A stretch of DNA of 12,952 bases from an uncultured Lachnospiraceae bacterium (GCA_910588535.1 CAJUOO010000079.1:1-12952); one strand, 5' to 3'. Positions 1 through 7,680 are shown, counted from the first letter of the stretch. A program made the numbers and translations. The notes: generated by a model not told the origin, from the sequence alone.

Positions 1-1
1 G

Positions 2-712
2 GAAAAAGAATGGCAGGATAAAATCGTCTTTGCAACACAGGAAGATATACCCAAGTGGATAGAACTGGTTCACCTTGTTATTGACGGATTTCCACACTTG
101 GATGAGAAGCAATACCTTGAACAGTTGCAGGAGTATATCAACAATAAGCAGGCATTGATTTTGAAAGATTCTGATACGGCAATCGGGATTATGGCATTTC
201 ATGAGGTGACGGGAAGCATTGATTTCTTTGGAGTACACCCGCAATATCGGAAAAGAGAGGTAGCAAAGGCATTTTGTGAAAAGGCATTGTATGAACTTGC
301 ACGTTCGGCACAAATTAGTGTGACAACGTTCAGGAAGGGTGACAAGGCAGATACAGGTTATCGGGAGATATGGGGAAGTCTTGGCTCGCCATTGGTTGGT
401 ATTTTTGCGGAAACGGGAACTCCTGTTTATGAAATTGCACGAAATGGATTTTTGATTTTCCCCTTAAGCTTTCTATTTTGTGGGCTGAATATTTTTACCT
501 CTGCTACATTTACAGCCTTATCAAATGGGAAGCTGTCAGCAATTTTATCATTCCTGCGGACTTTCGGACTGATTACAGTGTTGTTGCTTACATTGCCGAA
601 TGTTTTGGGCGTAACGGGTGTATGGTTTGCAGTACCGATAGCAGAGCTAATTACCATGATTGTAGCACTGATTTTTCTTTATCAGAACAGAGAAAAGTAT
701 CACTACACATAA
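2..712 (+). pseudogene. GNAT acetyltransferase fused in frame to C-terminal fragment of a MATE efflux protein (5' end outside window)
   Basis: The frame is open from the first bases of the window, so the true start lies upstream. Up to about position 365 the translation reads like a GNAT N-acetyltransferase: a hydrophobic beta strand (ALILKD, AIGIMAF), an acetyl-CoA loop region (GVHPQYRKREVAKAF) and the late strand ISVTTFRKGDKADTGYRE. The usual Gly of the Q/R-x-x-G-x-G/A loop is Glu here. From about position 385 (SPLVGIF) the translation instead resembles the last ~107 residues of a NorM/DinF-type MATE transporter, with three hydrophobic segments and the typical FTALSNG and FLRTFG motifs; it ends NREKYHYT. 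The first nine or so MATE helices and the GNAT C-terminus are missing. I infer a deletion that joined two neighbouring genes. The MATE part alone could not transport; whether the GNAT part still works is unknown. An assembly artefact is possible. Confidence 0.7.
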
Positions 713-799
713 AAAGAAGATTGTCATGCCATCCGGCGGTTAATAAAAACCGTTGTGTGGCGGCAAATATCATACATCAAAACAGAATACAAACAGTTA

Positions 800-841
800 A
801 ACGGCGGTTTTGAAATAACAATCAAAGCTGCCGTTGTTTTT
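800..841 (+). terminator. rho-independent terminator after the GNAT-MATE frame
   Basis: The arm at 800-813 pairs with 822-835 over 14 positions, two of them G-U wobbles, around an 8-nt loop. A T-run at 837-841 follows directly. It sits about 90 bp after the stop of the fusion frame and before the next promoter, which fits a terminator for the upstream unit. Confidence 0.85.
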
Positions 842-912
842 GTGTGACAGAATAGCTTTTATAGATATGACGGTATTGTGAGGTACTGTTATGTCTGTTC
901 AAAAAAATTTAC

Positions 913-941
913 TTGACTTATAAAACTTACAAGTGTAATAT
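913..941 (+). promoter_or_regulatory. promoter of the lipoprotein-kinase unit
   Basis: TTGACT (913-918), a 17 bp spacer and TAATAT (936-941) form a sigma-A-like promoter just after the terminator at 800-841. The predicted transcript would have a leader of roughly 140 nt before the lipoprotein start. The 713-1090 gap otherwise shows no coding sequence that I trust. Confidence 0.6.
927..938. promoter_or_regulatory. BlaI/MecI-type operator palindrome
   Basis: The palindrome TTACA-AG-TGTAA covers the end of the spacer and the first bases of the -10 element of the promoter at 913-941. Operators of the BlaI/MecI repressor family share the core TTACA-NN-TGTAA or TACA-NN-TGTA, and overlap with a promoter is typical of repression. 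No BlaI or BlaR1 gene is in the window, so the regulator is inferred, not seen. Confidence 0.5.
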
Positions 942-1090
942 TATTTGTAATGCTTATCATATTATCTGAAAAAGGAAGATGGTTATAAACGGGTGTGGAA
1001 CGATTTTCTGATTTATCTGGGGCTATCTTCAACAGATAGAGAAAGGGTTTCTACCACGCAGGTAAAAAGGGAGAGGAGGATGCAGCAATA

Positions 1091-2365
1091 TTGTTGAAAA
1101 AGAGAAAGACGTTCTGGAAAGCTGGTGTGGCAGAAAAGAATAGAATATTGCCTTTATTTATAGTGACTTGCATGGTTACTTTAGTAATGGCTGGATGCAA
1201 CAGTGAATTATCAGAGTTATCGGAGAATAGAGAAACAGTGGTGGATTATGAAGTATATCCGTCAAGTGAAGATGGTTTTGATAATGCAGAGAACATAGCG
1301 GCAGTTTACCGCGATATTTATGATGAAGCGGTAGAAACAAATACTTTGGGCAGTCTGGAAACGCTGCAGCGTATTGTTGCAAGGCTTGGTGAAAATGGTT
1401 ATGTAGCCGTTGACAGCGAAAATCAGGTTGATATGGCAGGAGCAGAGCAGGTAATAGAGTTTTGTAAAGCGGTAGATGAAATGAAAAGAGCAACGCTGAC
1501 AATTATAGTGATTAAAGAATTTGGCTTTCGGAAATTTGATTTGGAAACGGAGAGCGGCAACGTAATGATTGTCAGAGGGTATTACCAATATGATAAAAAC
1601 GGATGCCCTCAGAATAGAAATACGGTAAGTTATCCGGCTGATATATGGCAATATACAGAGGAAGGGTATCTACTCTTTGAAGGAAGTTATTTCTCGAATG
1701 AAAACTATGTGCTTACATTAAGTGCTGCACCAGAGCATACTGCATTGCGGGTATTGCCGTTAGATGAAAAATGCAGGGAGTTGAACCGGAAGTATGTCTT
1801 GCCAGTCGGTTATGGACAGAATAATATTTTTCTCACGGATTGGCATGAAGAAGAGGTTGGAGAATTGGATTTTTATGATATATTTGACAATTTTTATCCA
1901 ATTTTATATGGGCAGTCCATTCCTTATGTTGCAGACGAAAATTTGGCGGCCGGAGCGGTTTATCAGATACCAGAAGAAATATTTGAGAATGTCATTATGA
2001 CATATTTTAATGTAAATAAGGAAGCACTTCGGAGGGAAACAACATATATTCCAGAAAAGGCAGCTTATGAATATAGACCAAGAGGATTTTATGAAGTCGA
2101 ATATTCCGATATTCCATATCCAGAAGTAGTAGATTATACAGAAAATCAGGATGGAACAATCACACTTATTGTCAATGCAGTATATTCGAATGGCAATACT
2201 TCTGTGGCGTATTCGCACAGGACAGTGATCCGCCCACTGGATGGGGACTGCTTTCAGTATGTATCAAATCAGATGACCTTTTTGGAAGATGAACATGATA
2301 TCTGGTGGCATTCCGATCGTCTGACAAAGGAAGAATGGCTTGAGATATATGGAGGAATAGAATAG
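1091..2365 (+). CDS. putative lipoprotein of unknown function
   Basis: The product is 424 aa from a TTG start. An AGGAGG (1074-1079) sits 11 nt before TTG 1091; a second TTG follows at 1094, and no in-frame ATG occurs until codon 28. The N-terminus has a long basic stretch (KKRKTFWKAG), a hydrophobic helix at about residues 19-35 and a lipobox-like MAGC with Cys36, so the mature protein would be a membrane-anchored extracellular lipoprotein. The rest is acidic, rich in Tyr, Glu and Asp, with no metal-binding or catalytic motif that I can name. It may belong to one of the DUF families of clostridial lipoproteins (DUF6070 came to mind), but I could not test that. It is followed by a phosphotransferase gene 98 nt downstream, probably on the same transcript. 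The BlaI-like operator upstream suggests induction by a cell-wall or other stress signal. Confidence 0.75.
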   Translation: MLKKRKTFWKAGVAEKNRILPLFIVTCMVTLVMAGCNSELSELSENRETVVDYEVYPSSEDGFDNAENIAAVYRDIYDEAVETNTLGSLETLQRIVARLGENGYVAVDSENQVDMAGAEQVIEFCKAVDEMKRATLTIIVIKEFGFRKFDLETESGNVMIVRGYYQYDKNGCPQNRNTVSYPADIWQYTEEGYLLFEGSYFSNENYVLTLSAAPEHTALRVLPLDEKCRELNRKYVLPVGYGQNNIFLTDWHEEEVGELDFYDIFDNFYPILYGQSIPYVADENLAAGAVYQIPEEIFENVIMTYFNVNKEALRRETTYIPEKAAYEYRPRGFYEVEYSDIPYPEVVDYTENQDGTITLIVNAVYSNGNTSVAYSHRTVIRPLDGDCFQYVSNQMTFLEDEHDIWWHSDRLTKEEWLEIYGGIE

Positions 2366-2378
2366 TGGAAGAAGAATA

Positions 2379-2504
2379 ATGGCTTATAAAAAGTATGGTT
2401 CTTTTATTGTGCTGATGGTAATGATTGTTATTTATAAAATAGATGATGAAAAGGGGCGGGAATATGGACATCAATGCTGCGGAAAGTTACTTGAAAAAGA
2501 ATGA
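2379..2504 (+). CDS. possible 41-aa small membrane peptide overlapping the kinase start
   Basis: An ATG at 2379 preceded by a purine-rich AGAAGAA opens a 41-codon frame with a hydrophobic stretch (residues 8-19, SFIVLMVMIVIY) and a charged tail. It overlaps the first 41 bases of the phosphotransferase gene in another frame, so it could act in translational coupling. It has no recognisable family, and a frame this short could arise by chance. Confidence 0.2.
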   Translation: MAYKKYGSFIVLMVMIVIYKIDDEKGREYGHQCCGKLLEKE

Positions 2505-3363
2505 AAAAAAATTACTTGTAGGAGGAAAAAGCGGAGCTCAGGTGTATGATATTGGTGGGGAATATGTTTTAAAACAAATATACAGGGCAGAGTATGGAAA
2601 TGATGAGCGATATGAGACTTACCGAAAGGAAGCTTGGTGGTATGCTGCTGGAGGGGCAGGTCTTGATTGTCTGCCAGAGGTACTTGACCTAAGAAGCACA
2701 GATGAAGAAATTTCAATTTTGATGAAACGTTATCAGGTGCTTTCACGGCGGGAAATTAATACGAAGTTGCTGGAGAAAATAATGATAGCCCTTGCAACGG
2801 TACATGCCTCGGAGATTCCGCCACTTTTAAAGCAGAAACAACATACGGTGGAACCTCTTTTGGAGGAACAGATCAGATTTTCTGTAGAAGGTTGGCGTAC
2901 AGTACTGGATGAACATCCCGGTGTTTTTGATGGAGCCCCACTGGAGCGTATTGCCGGAGAAATTAATCAGATTATTTCTTGGCATGGTTCAGAGGAGACA
3001 GTGCTGAGTCATGGTGATTTTCATTGGGATAACTTGCTTATGGACAATCAGGGCAGAATTATCATCTGTGACTGGCAGGGTGTGGAAGCTGGAGCAGTAT
3101 CAGGTGATCTGAGCTTTTTCTTTGGGAGATTGCGGGGGGACGGAATACAGATGAAAGAGCAGGAGGTTGTTGAAGCCTATGGGCGGGAGATAAGACGGCT
3201 TTCCGGGAAAAGGGTTAGATGGGAGGAAATCTGTAGACATATCCGGGCGAGTAATGTGATCACTTCCTTTACATGCTGGCACCAATATCTGCATGGGAGC
3301 AGTGAGGGAAAAGTCAGGGAGATCTTTGAAAAAATGGTGGCAGACAGTGAGGGCATCGGGTGA
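2464..3363 (+). CDS. aminoglycoside phosphotransferase / choline kinase-like phosphotransferase
   Basis: The product is 299 aa with the APH/ChoK protein-kinase-like fold. In the small lobe, a glycine-rich VGGKSGAQVY (19-28) and a Lys in VLKQI (K37) fit the ATP-binding region. The catalytic loop is HGDFHWDN (183-190), with Asp185 as likely base and Asn190 as metal ligand. IICDWQ (200-205) supplies the second metal ligand, Asp203. Start 2464 is preferred over the in-frame ATGs at 2443 and 2446 because a GGGGCGGG sits just upstream of it. The family phosphorylates antibiotics, choline, amino sugars or other small hydroxyl compounds; the motifs do not tell which. The partner gene is the preceding lipoprotein. 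No known aminoglycoside-resistance subtype was recognised, so calling it a resistance gene would be unsafe. Confidence 0.8.
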   Translation: MDINAAESYLKKNEKKLLVGGKSGAQVYDIGGEYVLKQIYRAEYGNDERYETYRKEAWWYAAGGAGLDCLPEVLDLRSTDEEISILMKRYQVLSRREINTKLLEKIMIALATVHASEIPPLLKQKQHTVEPLLEEQIRFSVEGWRTVLDEHPGVFDGAPLERIAGEINQIISWHGSEETVLSHGDFHWDNLLMDNQGRIIICDWQGVEAGAVSGDLSFFFGRLRGDGIQMKEQEVVEAYGREIRRLSGKRVRWEEICRHIRASNVITSFTCWHQYLHGSSEGKVREIFEKMVADSEGIG

Positions 3364-3665
3364 GAATTCCGCAGCACATGTTTTAGAGGAGAACAGTGGA
3401 AATAGTTGTTAGTTTGTGTGGATTTGTTATAATAAATGCGTGGCAACATAGTGGCAATAGAAAATTAGCAAGATATAATCAATCATGTAATTGAAGTAAA
3501 AACAGGCGTGCAGTTGCATAAAACTGAAATAAATATAGTTAAGAACAACAAAGAACACGCCGAGAAACATTGAGTACTGCTAGTTTGTATGCTATGATGT
3601 TTTCATATATGTGAAGATAGAATGATCTGGCAAATATGTAGTTATACGTGAAAGGGTGCTAGTAT
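3364..3665. other. intergenic gap between kinase and GH95 genes
   Basis: No coding frame of note lies here. The gap holds a possible weak promoter (TTGTTA at 3406-3411, 16 bp, TATAAT at 3428-3433) with no gene immediately after it, a close repeat of GTGGCAA (starting about 3440 and 3452), and the stronger GH95 promoter listed separately. No convincing terminator for the kinase unit was seen. Confidence 0.5.
3570..3598 (+). promoter_or_regulatory. promoter of the GH95 gene
   Basis: TTGAGT (3570-3575), a 17 bp spacer and TATGAT (3593-3598), preceded by TGC to make an extended -10. It lies about 67 bp upstream of the GH95 start codon, giving a short leader. GH95 is therefore probably a single-gene unit. 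Confidence 0.55.
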
Positions 3666-6047
3666 ATGAAAGGTTTATGGTATCGCTCTCCTGCAAAGGA
3701 GTGGGAGCAGGCGCTTCCGCTTGGGAATGGCAGGATGGGGGCAATGATTTATGGTGGTATAGATAGGGAGCATCTTCAGGTGAATGAGGAAAGTATCTGG
3801 TATGGCAGCAGGCGCAGCAGAGAGAATGAGGATTCGTTCGCAAATCTGCCGAGAATACGTAGCCTTTTGTTTGATGGAAGGATAGAAGAAGCGGAGCGGC
3901 TTATGAAGTGGGCACTTTCTAGCTGCCCGCAGAGCATGTCTCTCTATCAAACATTGGGAGATATGTATATTGAGTTTAATCACGCAAAGGATGCAGAAGA
4001 CTATCGCAGAGAGCTTGATCTGGAGCGGGCGCTTGCCAGTGTCAGCTATGTGGCAGATGAAGTGAAGTATCGAAGGGAATATTTTTTTTCGTATCCGGCA
4101 GATGCTATGATTATGCGATTGACTGCTTCAAGGGAGGGAGGTCTTTCTTTTACACTTACTTTGGATCGCTGTAAAAATTTTTATGATGGAATAGAGAAAA
4201 TAGGGCAGAATGGACTTTGTCTTTATGGAAATCTGGGCCGAGGGGGATCGGAATATGCGATGGCAGTCCGGCTTAGGGCATTAGGTGGGACTGTGCGGAC
4301 AGTGGGGTGTCATATCATTGTGGAAGACGCGACGGAGGCAGTTCTGGTATTTAGTGCGGATTGTACTTATCATTATAATAGGGAGGAGAAGGATAAGGCG
4401 TGGAAGCACTATAGAGAGCAGGAAGAAGAACACTTGACCAAGAAGAAAACTATGTCAAAGGTGATCTGGGAAGAACTTTGTGAGGCAGAGCGGTATGAGC
4501 GACAGTTTGGTGATTGTATGCAGAGGATGATTCAGGGAAAGCTCTCAGAGAAATTGGAGGGATTACTTAGGATCTCCTATGATCAGCTTTTAAAAGAACA
4601 CTTGACGGATTATCAGGCTTTGTTTTCAAGGATAAGTTTGACGATAGATGGGGCAAAGCAGTTTGATAGTCTTTCTACGGATGAGCGGCTTATGCTTGCT
4701 GAGCAGGGGGAAGAAGCAGGACTTGCCTCGCTGTATCTGGATTACGGGAGGTATCTTCTGATCTCGTGCAGCCGTCCGGGAAATCTGCCTGCTAATCTGC
4801 AGGGAATATGGAATAAGGATTTAAAGCCAGCGTGGGATTCTAAATATACGATTAATATTAACACGGAGATGAATTATTGGCTGGCGGAGAGCGCAAATCT
4901 TTCGGAGTGTCATATGCCGTTATTTGACCTGATTAAGAGAATGGTTCCAAATGGGAGGGAGGCCGCCAAGAATCTATATGGATGTCGAGGGTTTGTGGCT
5001 CATCATAACACAGATATTTATGGGGATTGCTGTGTGCAGGATTACTGGAATCCCGGTTCCTATTGGGTGATGGGAGCAGCTTGGCTCTGTACACATCAGT
5101 GGACACATTTTATATATACGCAGGATAGGAAATTTCTTGAGGAAGTCTTTCCGGTGATGAGGGAGGCAGCGGAATTTTTTCTTGATTTTCTTGTAGAGCA
5201 TAAGGGATTTTTGGTGACATGTCCATCAGTGTCCCCAGAAAATACCTTTGTTCTTGAGAATGGACACCGTGGAGCGAATACATATGGCGTGACGATGGAT
5301 AACCAGATTCTAAGAGATCTGTTTGATCAGTGTAATAAAGCTGCCAGAGTGCTTGGGGTGTCGGATGAGCTGGATAATAAGATACAAGAAGCAAAAGAGC
5401 GCTTGTACCCGACACAGATAGCAGAGAGTGGCTGTCTGATGGAGTGGTCGGAGGAGTATGAGGAGCTTGATAAAGGACACAGGCATATTTCGCATCTTTA
5501 TGGACTTCACCCGTCGGAGCAGATCACAGTGGATGGAACGCCGAAACTTGCGGCAGCGGCAAGAAAAACACTGGAGAGCAGATTGTCAAATGGAGGCGGT
5601 CATACAGGCTGGAGCAGGGCGTGGATTATCAATCACTATGCAAAGTTGTGGGATGGAGAAAAGGCATATGAAAACCTGTTGATGCTTTGGAGAAAATCTA
5701 CCTATCCCAATCTTTTTGATAGACATCCTCCTTTTCAGATTGATGGAAATTTTGGTGCGGCAGCTGCGATACTTGAGATGCTGGTGCAAAGCAGCGAGTG
5801 CCGTATTGTTCTTCTGCCCGCACTTCCTAGGGCGTGGAATAGCGGGGCATTGAGAGGAGTCTGCGTAAAGGGCGGGGGTTGTGTGGATATTGAGTGGAAG
5901 GATGGAAGGCTTATGAAGGCTACTCTGACAGTGTATTGTGCACAAAGCTTTACGGTCATATATATGAAAGGGGAGTGTTGTGTAGATCTGGGACAGGGAG
6001 AACGAAAAGAGTTTGTTTTAGAGGATTTTAGCAAGGATGTTGAGTGA
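3666..6047 (+). CDS. GH95 family glycoside hydrolase (probable alpha-L-fucosidase)
   Basis: The product is 793 aa, normal for GH95. The N-terminal domain opens with LWYRSPAKEWEQALPLGNGR and QVNEESIWYG, as in this family. The (alpha/alpha)6 catalytic region carries NLPANLQGIWN, NINTEMNYW (397-405), VSPENTF with Glu525, GWSRAWIINHYAKLWDGEKA and FQIDGNFGA with Asp693. By comparison with Bifidobacterium bifidum AfcA (Asn421, Asn423, Glu566, Asp766), Asn397, Asn399, Glu525 and Asp693 are the likely catalytic set, so the enzyme looks intact. There is no signal peptide or anchor, so it should act in the cytoplasm on imported fucosylated or related oligosaccharides. GH95 also contains alpha-L-galactosidases, so the substrate is not certain. 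AAAGGG at 3651-3656 supports the ATG at 3666. No transporter, regulator or other glycosidase is adjacent on this side. Confidence 0.9.
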   Translation: MKGLWYRSPAKEWEQALPLGNGRMGAMIYGGIDREHLQVNEESIWYGSRRSRENEDSFANLPRIRSLLFDGRIEEAERLMKWALSSCPQSMSLYQTLGDMYIEFNHAKDAEDYRRELDLERALASVSYVADEVKYRREYFFSYPADAMIMRLTASREGGLSFTLTLDRCKNFYDGIEKIGQNGLCLYGNLGRGGSEYAMAVRLRALGGTVRTVGCHIIVEDATEAVLVFSADCTYHYNREEKDKAWKHYREQEEEHLTKKKTMSKVIWEELCEAERYERQFGDCMQRMIQGKLSEKLEGLLRISYDQLLKEHLTDYQALFSRISLTIDGAKQFDSLSTDERLMLAEQGEEAGLASLYLDYGRYLLISCSRPGNLPANLQGIWNKDLKPAWDSKYTININTEMNYWLAESANLSECHMPLFDLIKRMVPNGREAAKNLYGCRGFVAHHNTDIYGDCCVQDYWNPGSYWVMGAAWLCTHQWTHFIYTQDRKFLEEVFPVMREAAEFFLDFLVEHKGFLVTCPSVSPENTFVLENGHRGANTYGVTMDNQILRDLFDQCNKAARVLGVSDELDNKIQEAKERLYPTQIAESGCLMEWSEEYEELDKGHRHISHLYGLHPSEQITVDGTPKLAAAARKTLESRLSNGGGHTGWSRAWIINHYAKLWDGEKAYENLLMLWRKSTYPNLFDRHPPFQIDGNFGAAAAILEMLVQSSECRIVLLPALPRAWNSGALRGVCVKGGGCVDIEWKDGRLMKATLTVYCAQSFTVIYMKGECCVDLGQGERKEFVLEDFSKDVE

Positions 6048-6198
6048 AAAGAAGAGAGCCTGTTAAATGGCGGATTCCTTCAAAGTAGTTTAGAAGAAAA
6101 TATTCGCAAATAGTCTTAGTACTACAACGGATAACCTATCGTATAACTTGAGTAACACATAGAGTTTGTTTTTACATGTAAGAATATCTTCTTGTAAA

Positions 6199-6488
6199 TG
6201 TTATTCTTTATCTGCTGTTAAAAATTTGTTGTCTCATTTTCGGGAAAGGTCCGCCCGGTGAACCGCCTGTGGTCCTCCGTCACCCCGCTTGCGCTTAGTG
6301 AAAAACGCAACGGACGCTAAGCTCGAAACTACCTCGCTAAGCGCCGGCGTTTTTCAATAGGTTCCTTGAGAACCACAGAATTTAGTACTCTATGAATACA
6401 AACAAAATATAATTACTATAAAGTTGCAAGTATATAAAGAATCACAGTGTATCTGAAATATTCAGCAAAGCAGTATAGCCAGTCTGCT
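6199..6488 (+). repeat. dispersed repeat unit, copy A
   Basis: This stretch aligns with 12531-12920. The left flank (about 6209-6270) matches at roughly 85% by hand alignment. The 104 bp core at 6271-6374 matches at about 94%. The right flank 6394-6488 aligns with 12825-12920 and ends in the shared AGTATAGCC-TCTGCT. Relative to copy B, copy A lacks roughly 95 bp just right of the core, including most of the right inverted-repeat arm. Confidence 0.8.
6269..6377. repeat. GC-rich nested inverted-repeat core, copy A
   Basis: Outer arms TGTGGTCCTC and GAGAACCACA pair with one mismatch. Inside, TGAAAAACGC (6299-6308) pairs perfectly with GCGTTTTTCA (6347-6356), and GCGCTTAG (6291-6298) can pair with CTAAGCGC (6337-6344) or the nearer CTAAGC (6317-6322). 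The A- and T-runs sit inside the stem, so either strand would give a hairpin with a U-run. That would suit a bidirectional terminator between the convergent genes. Confidence 0.75.
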
Positions 6489-6558
6489 ATGAAGAGTACG
6501 ACCATTATTTATATCTATGAGAATTGATATAGTATTCTTATAGGTATATAATAATGTT

Positions 6559-7587
6559 CTAATCGGTTGTTTCACGTCTTATTAATATGGGAGTTATATA
6601 TTTATGAATTAAGTCTGTTTGTGGTTTGGGTCGACGTTTTTTTCTCTCATTCATTTGTTCCACTAATAAATTCATTGCCTCAAATGCTATCTTGTCAATC
6701 TGCTGTCCAACAGTGCTGGTTGGAATAATGGCCTGTCCTGCGATTGGTGAATCGTCAAATCCGATAATGCGATATTTATCTGGGAGACAACCATTTTCTC
6801 GGAATATAATATTTAACATACAGTTGGCATGGGTATCATTTGCCATAAAGAGTCCTTTTTTCTGATTTGGATATTCTTTTTCAAAATATTTGAATAGTTC
6901 TGACATACAGTTATAAATTTCCTGATAGGAGTGGCCTAAATCTTTTAAAATGATCTTATTTTGAATATGTTGTTCTTCACATATATCCCGAAACCCTTGG
7001 ATACGCTTATAAGAGGGCACATCCTTTGATACATTGGAATTGATATGAAATAGGATGTCGCAGTTATTTTTGACCAACAGGCTGGTTGCTTGGATGGCAC
7101 CCATATAATTATCAGTGTTTATGCTGTTAATGTATTTATCTTCACGTTCGATTGCTACAATAGGTATGTCGTAGGAAGATAGTTCTTTGGATGAAATGGT
7201 ATGGCTTAGAATAATCATACCTTCAATTTTGTATGCCATCAGTTCTTGAATGTACTGTCGTTCCGTATCTTCGTTGTTTGTGCTGACAAAGATAAGAAAT
7301 TTATAACCAAAGGTCTTATAAGTAGCTAAAATTTGATTTAACATTTCTGCATAATAATGCAGATAAAGATTTGGGACGATAATTCCGACAAATTCACTTT
7401 TTCCATTCGCTAATACTTTTGCCAATTTGTTTTCCTGATAATTTAGATCAATGAGTGCCTGTGCAATAATATCTTGGTTTTTTACAGTAAGAGAATCAGG
7501 ATTGTTAAAATAGCGGGATATTGTTGTCTTTGAAAAGTTTGTATATTTTGCAATGTCATCAAATGTGACTTTTTTTTTATTATCCAT
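6559..7587 (-). CDS. LacI-family transcriptional repressor of the sucrose operon
   Basis: The product is 342 aa. The N-terminal helix-turn-helix reads VTFDDIAKYTNFSKTTISRYFNN (about 7-29), with Lys20-Thr21 at the positions that read the operator in LacI and PurR. The hinge helix LAKVLANGKS (55-64) follows, then a periplasmic-binding-protein-like sensor domain (VGIIVPN, GFDDSPIAGQ, TSTVGQQIDKIAFEA). The ATG at 7587 is chosen because GGGGAGG (7597-7603, minus strand) lies 9 nt upstream; a longer TTG-initiated reading would place that site inside the gene. The gene is divergent from the GH32-MBL-PTS operon and two LacI-type operators lie between them, so it most likely represses sucrose uptake and probably itself. 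The inducer, perhaps sucrose-6-phosphate or fructose, cannot be read from the sequence. It plays the part of ScrR, though the name is by position. Confidence 0.88.
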   Translation of the reverse strand: MDNKKKVTFDDIAKYTNFSKTTISRYFNNPDSLTVKNQDIIAQALIDLNYQENKLAKVLANGKSEFVGIIVPNLYLHYYAEMLNQILATYKTFGYKFLIFVSTNNEDTERQYIQELMAYKIEGMIILSHTISSKELSSYDIPIVAIEREDKYINSINTDNYMGAIQATSLLVKNNCDILFHINSNVSKDVPSYKRIQGFRDICEEQHIQNKIILKDLGHSYQEIYNCMSELFKYFEKEYPNQKKGLFMANDTHANCMLNIIFRENGCLPDKYRIIGFDDSPIAGQAIIPTSTVGQQIDKIAFEAMNLLVEQMNERKKRRPKPQTDLIHKYITPILIRRETTD

Positions 7588-7644
7588 AAAAATAAACCTC
7601 CCCAAATGAATTGTGATAGCATTGACATTTTGTTGGCTATATTT

Positions 7645-7673
7645 AGTATAACAGTATAGATAAGGGAAATCAA
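7645..7673 (-). promoter_or_regulatory. promoter of the LacI-family repressor gene
   Basis: On the minus strand, TTGATT (7668-7673), a 17 bp spacer and TATACT (7645-7650) preceded by TGT form an extended -10 promoter. Operator O1 (7681-7702) starts 8 bp upstream of its -35, which would allow autoregulation. Confidence 0.65.
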
Positions 7674-7680
7674 GTAAAAG

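Larger units (their letters stand above)
6048..6558. other. gap between convergent GH95 and repressor genes, holding repeat copy A
   Basis: No gene is visible. From about 6199 to 6488 the gap is filled by copy A of the repeated unit described separately. The two genes converge here, so both need termination. The nested inverted repeats of the core are the only strong hairpin candidates. An AT-rich imperfect stem (6515-6524 with 6534-6543) near the repressor stop lacks a T-run. Confidence 0.6.

Noticed and set aside
478..813. 111-codon frame overlapping the MATE fragment
   Set aside because: It is a shifted-frame reading of the GNAT-MATE gene and runs into the terminator at 800-841; no family resemblance.
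2464..3363. Annotation as a specific aminoglycoside-resistance gene
   Set aside because: Only the general HGD-N and D-W motifs of the APH/choline kinase superfamily are visible; no resistance subtype is recognisable.
6515..6543. Imperfect inverted repeat near the repressor stop as its terminator
   Set aside because: The stem is AT-rich with one mismatch and has no T-run after it on the minus strand.
6626..6865. 79-codon plus-strand frame inside the repressor gene
   Set aside because: It is antisense to a well-supported LacI-family gene and shows no independent signal.
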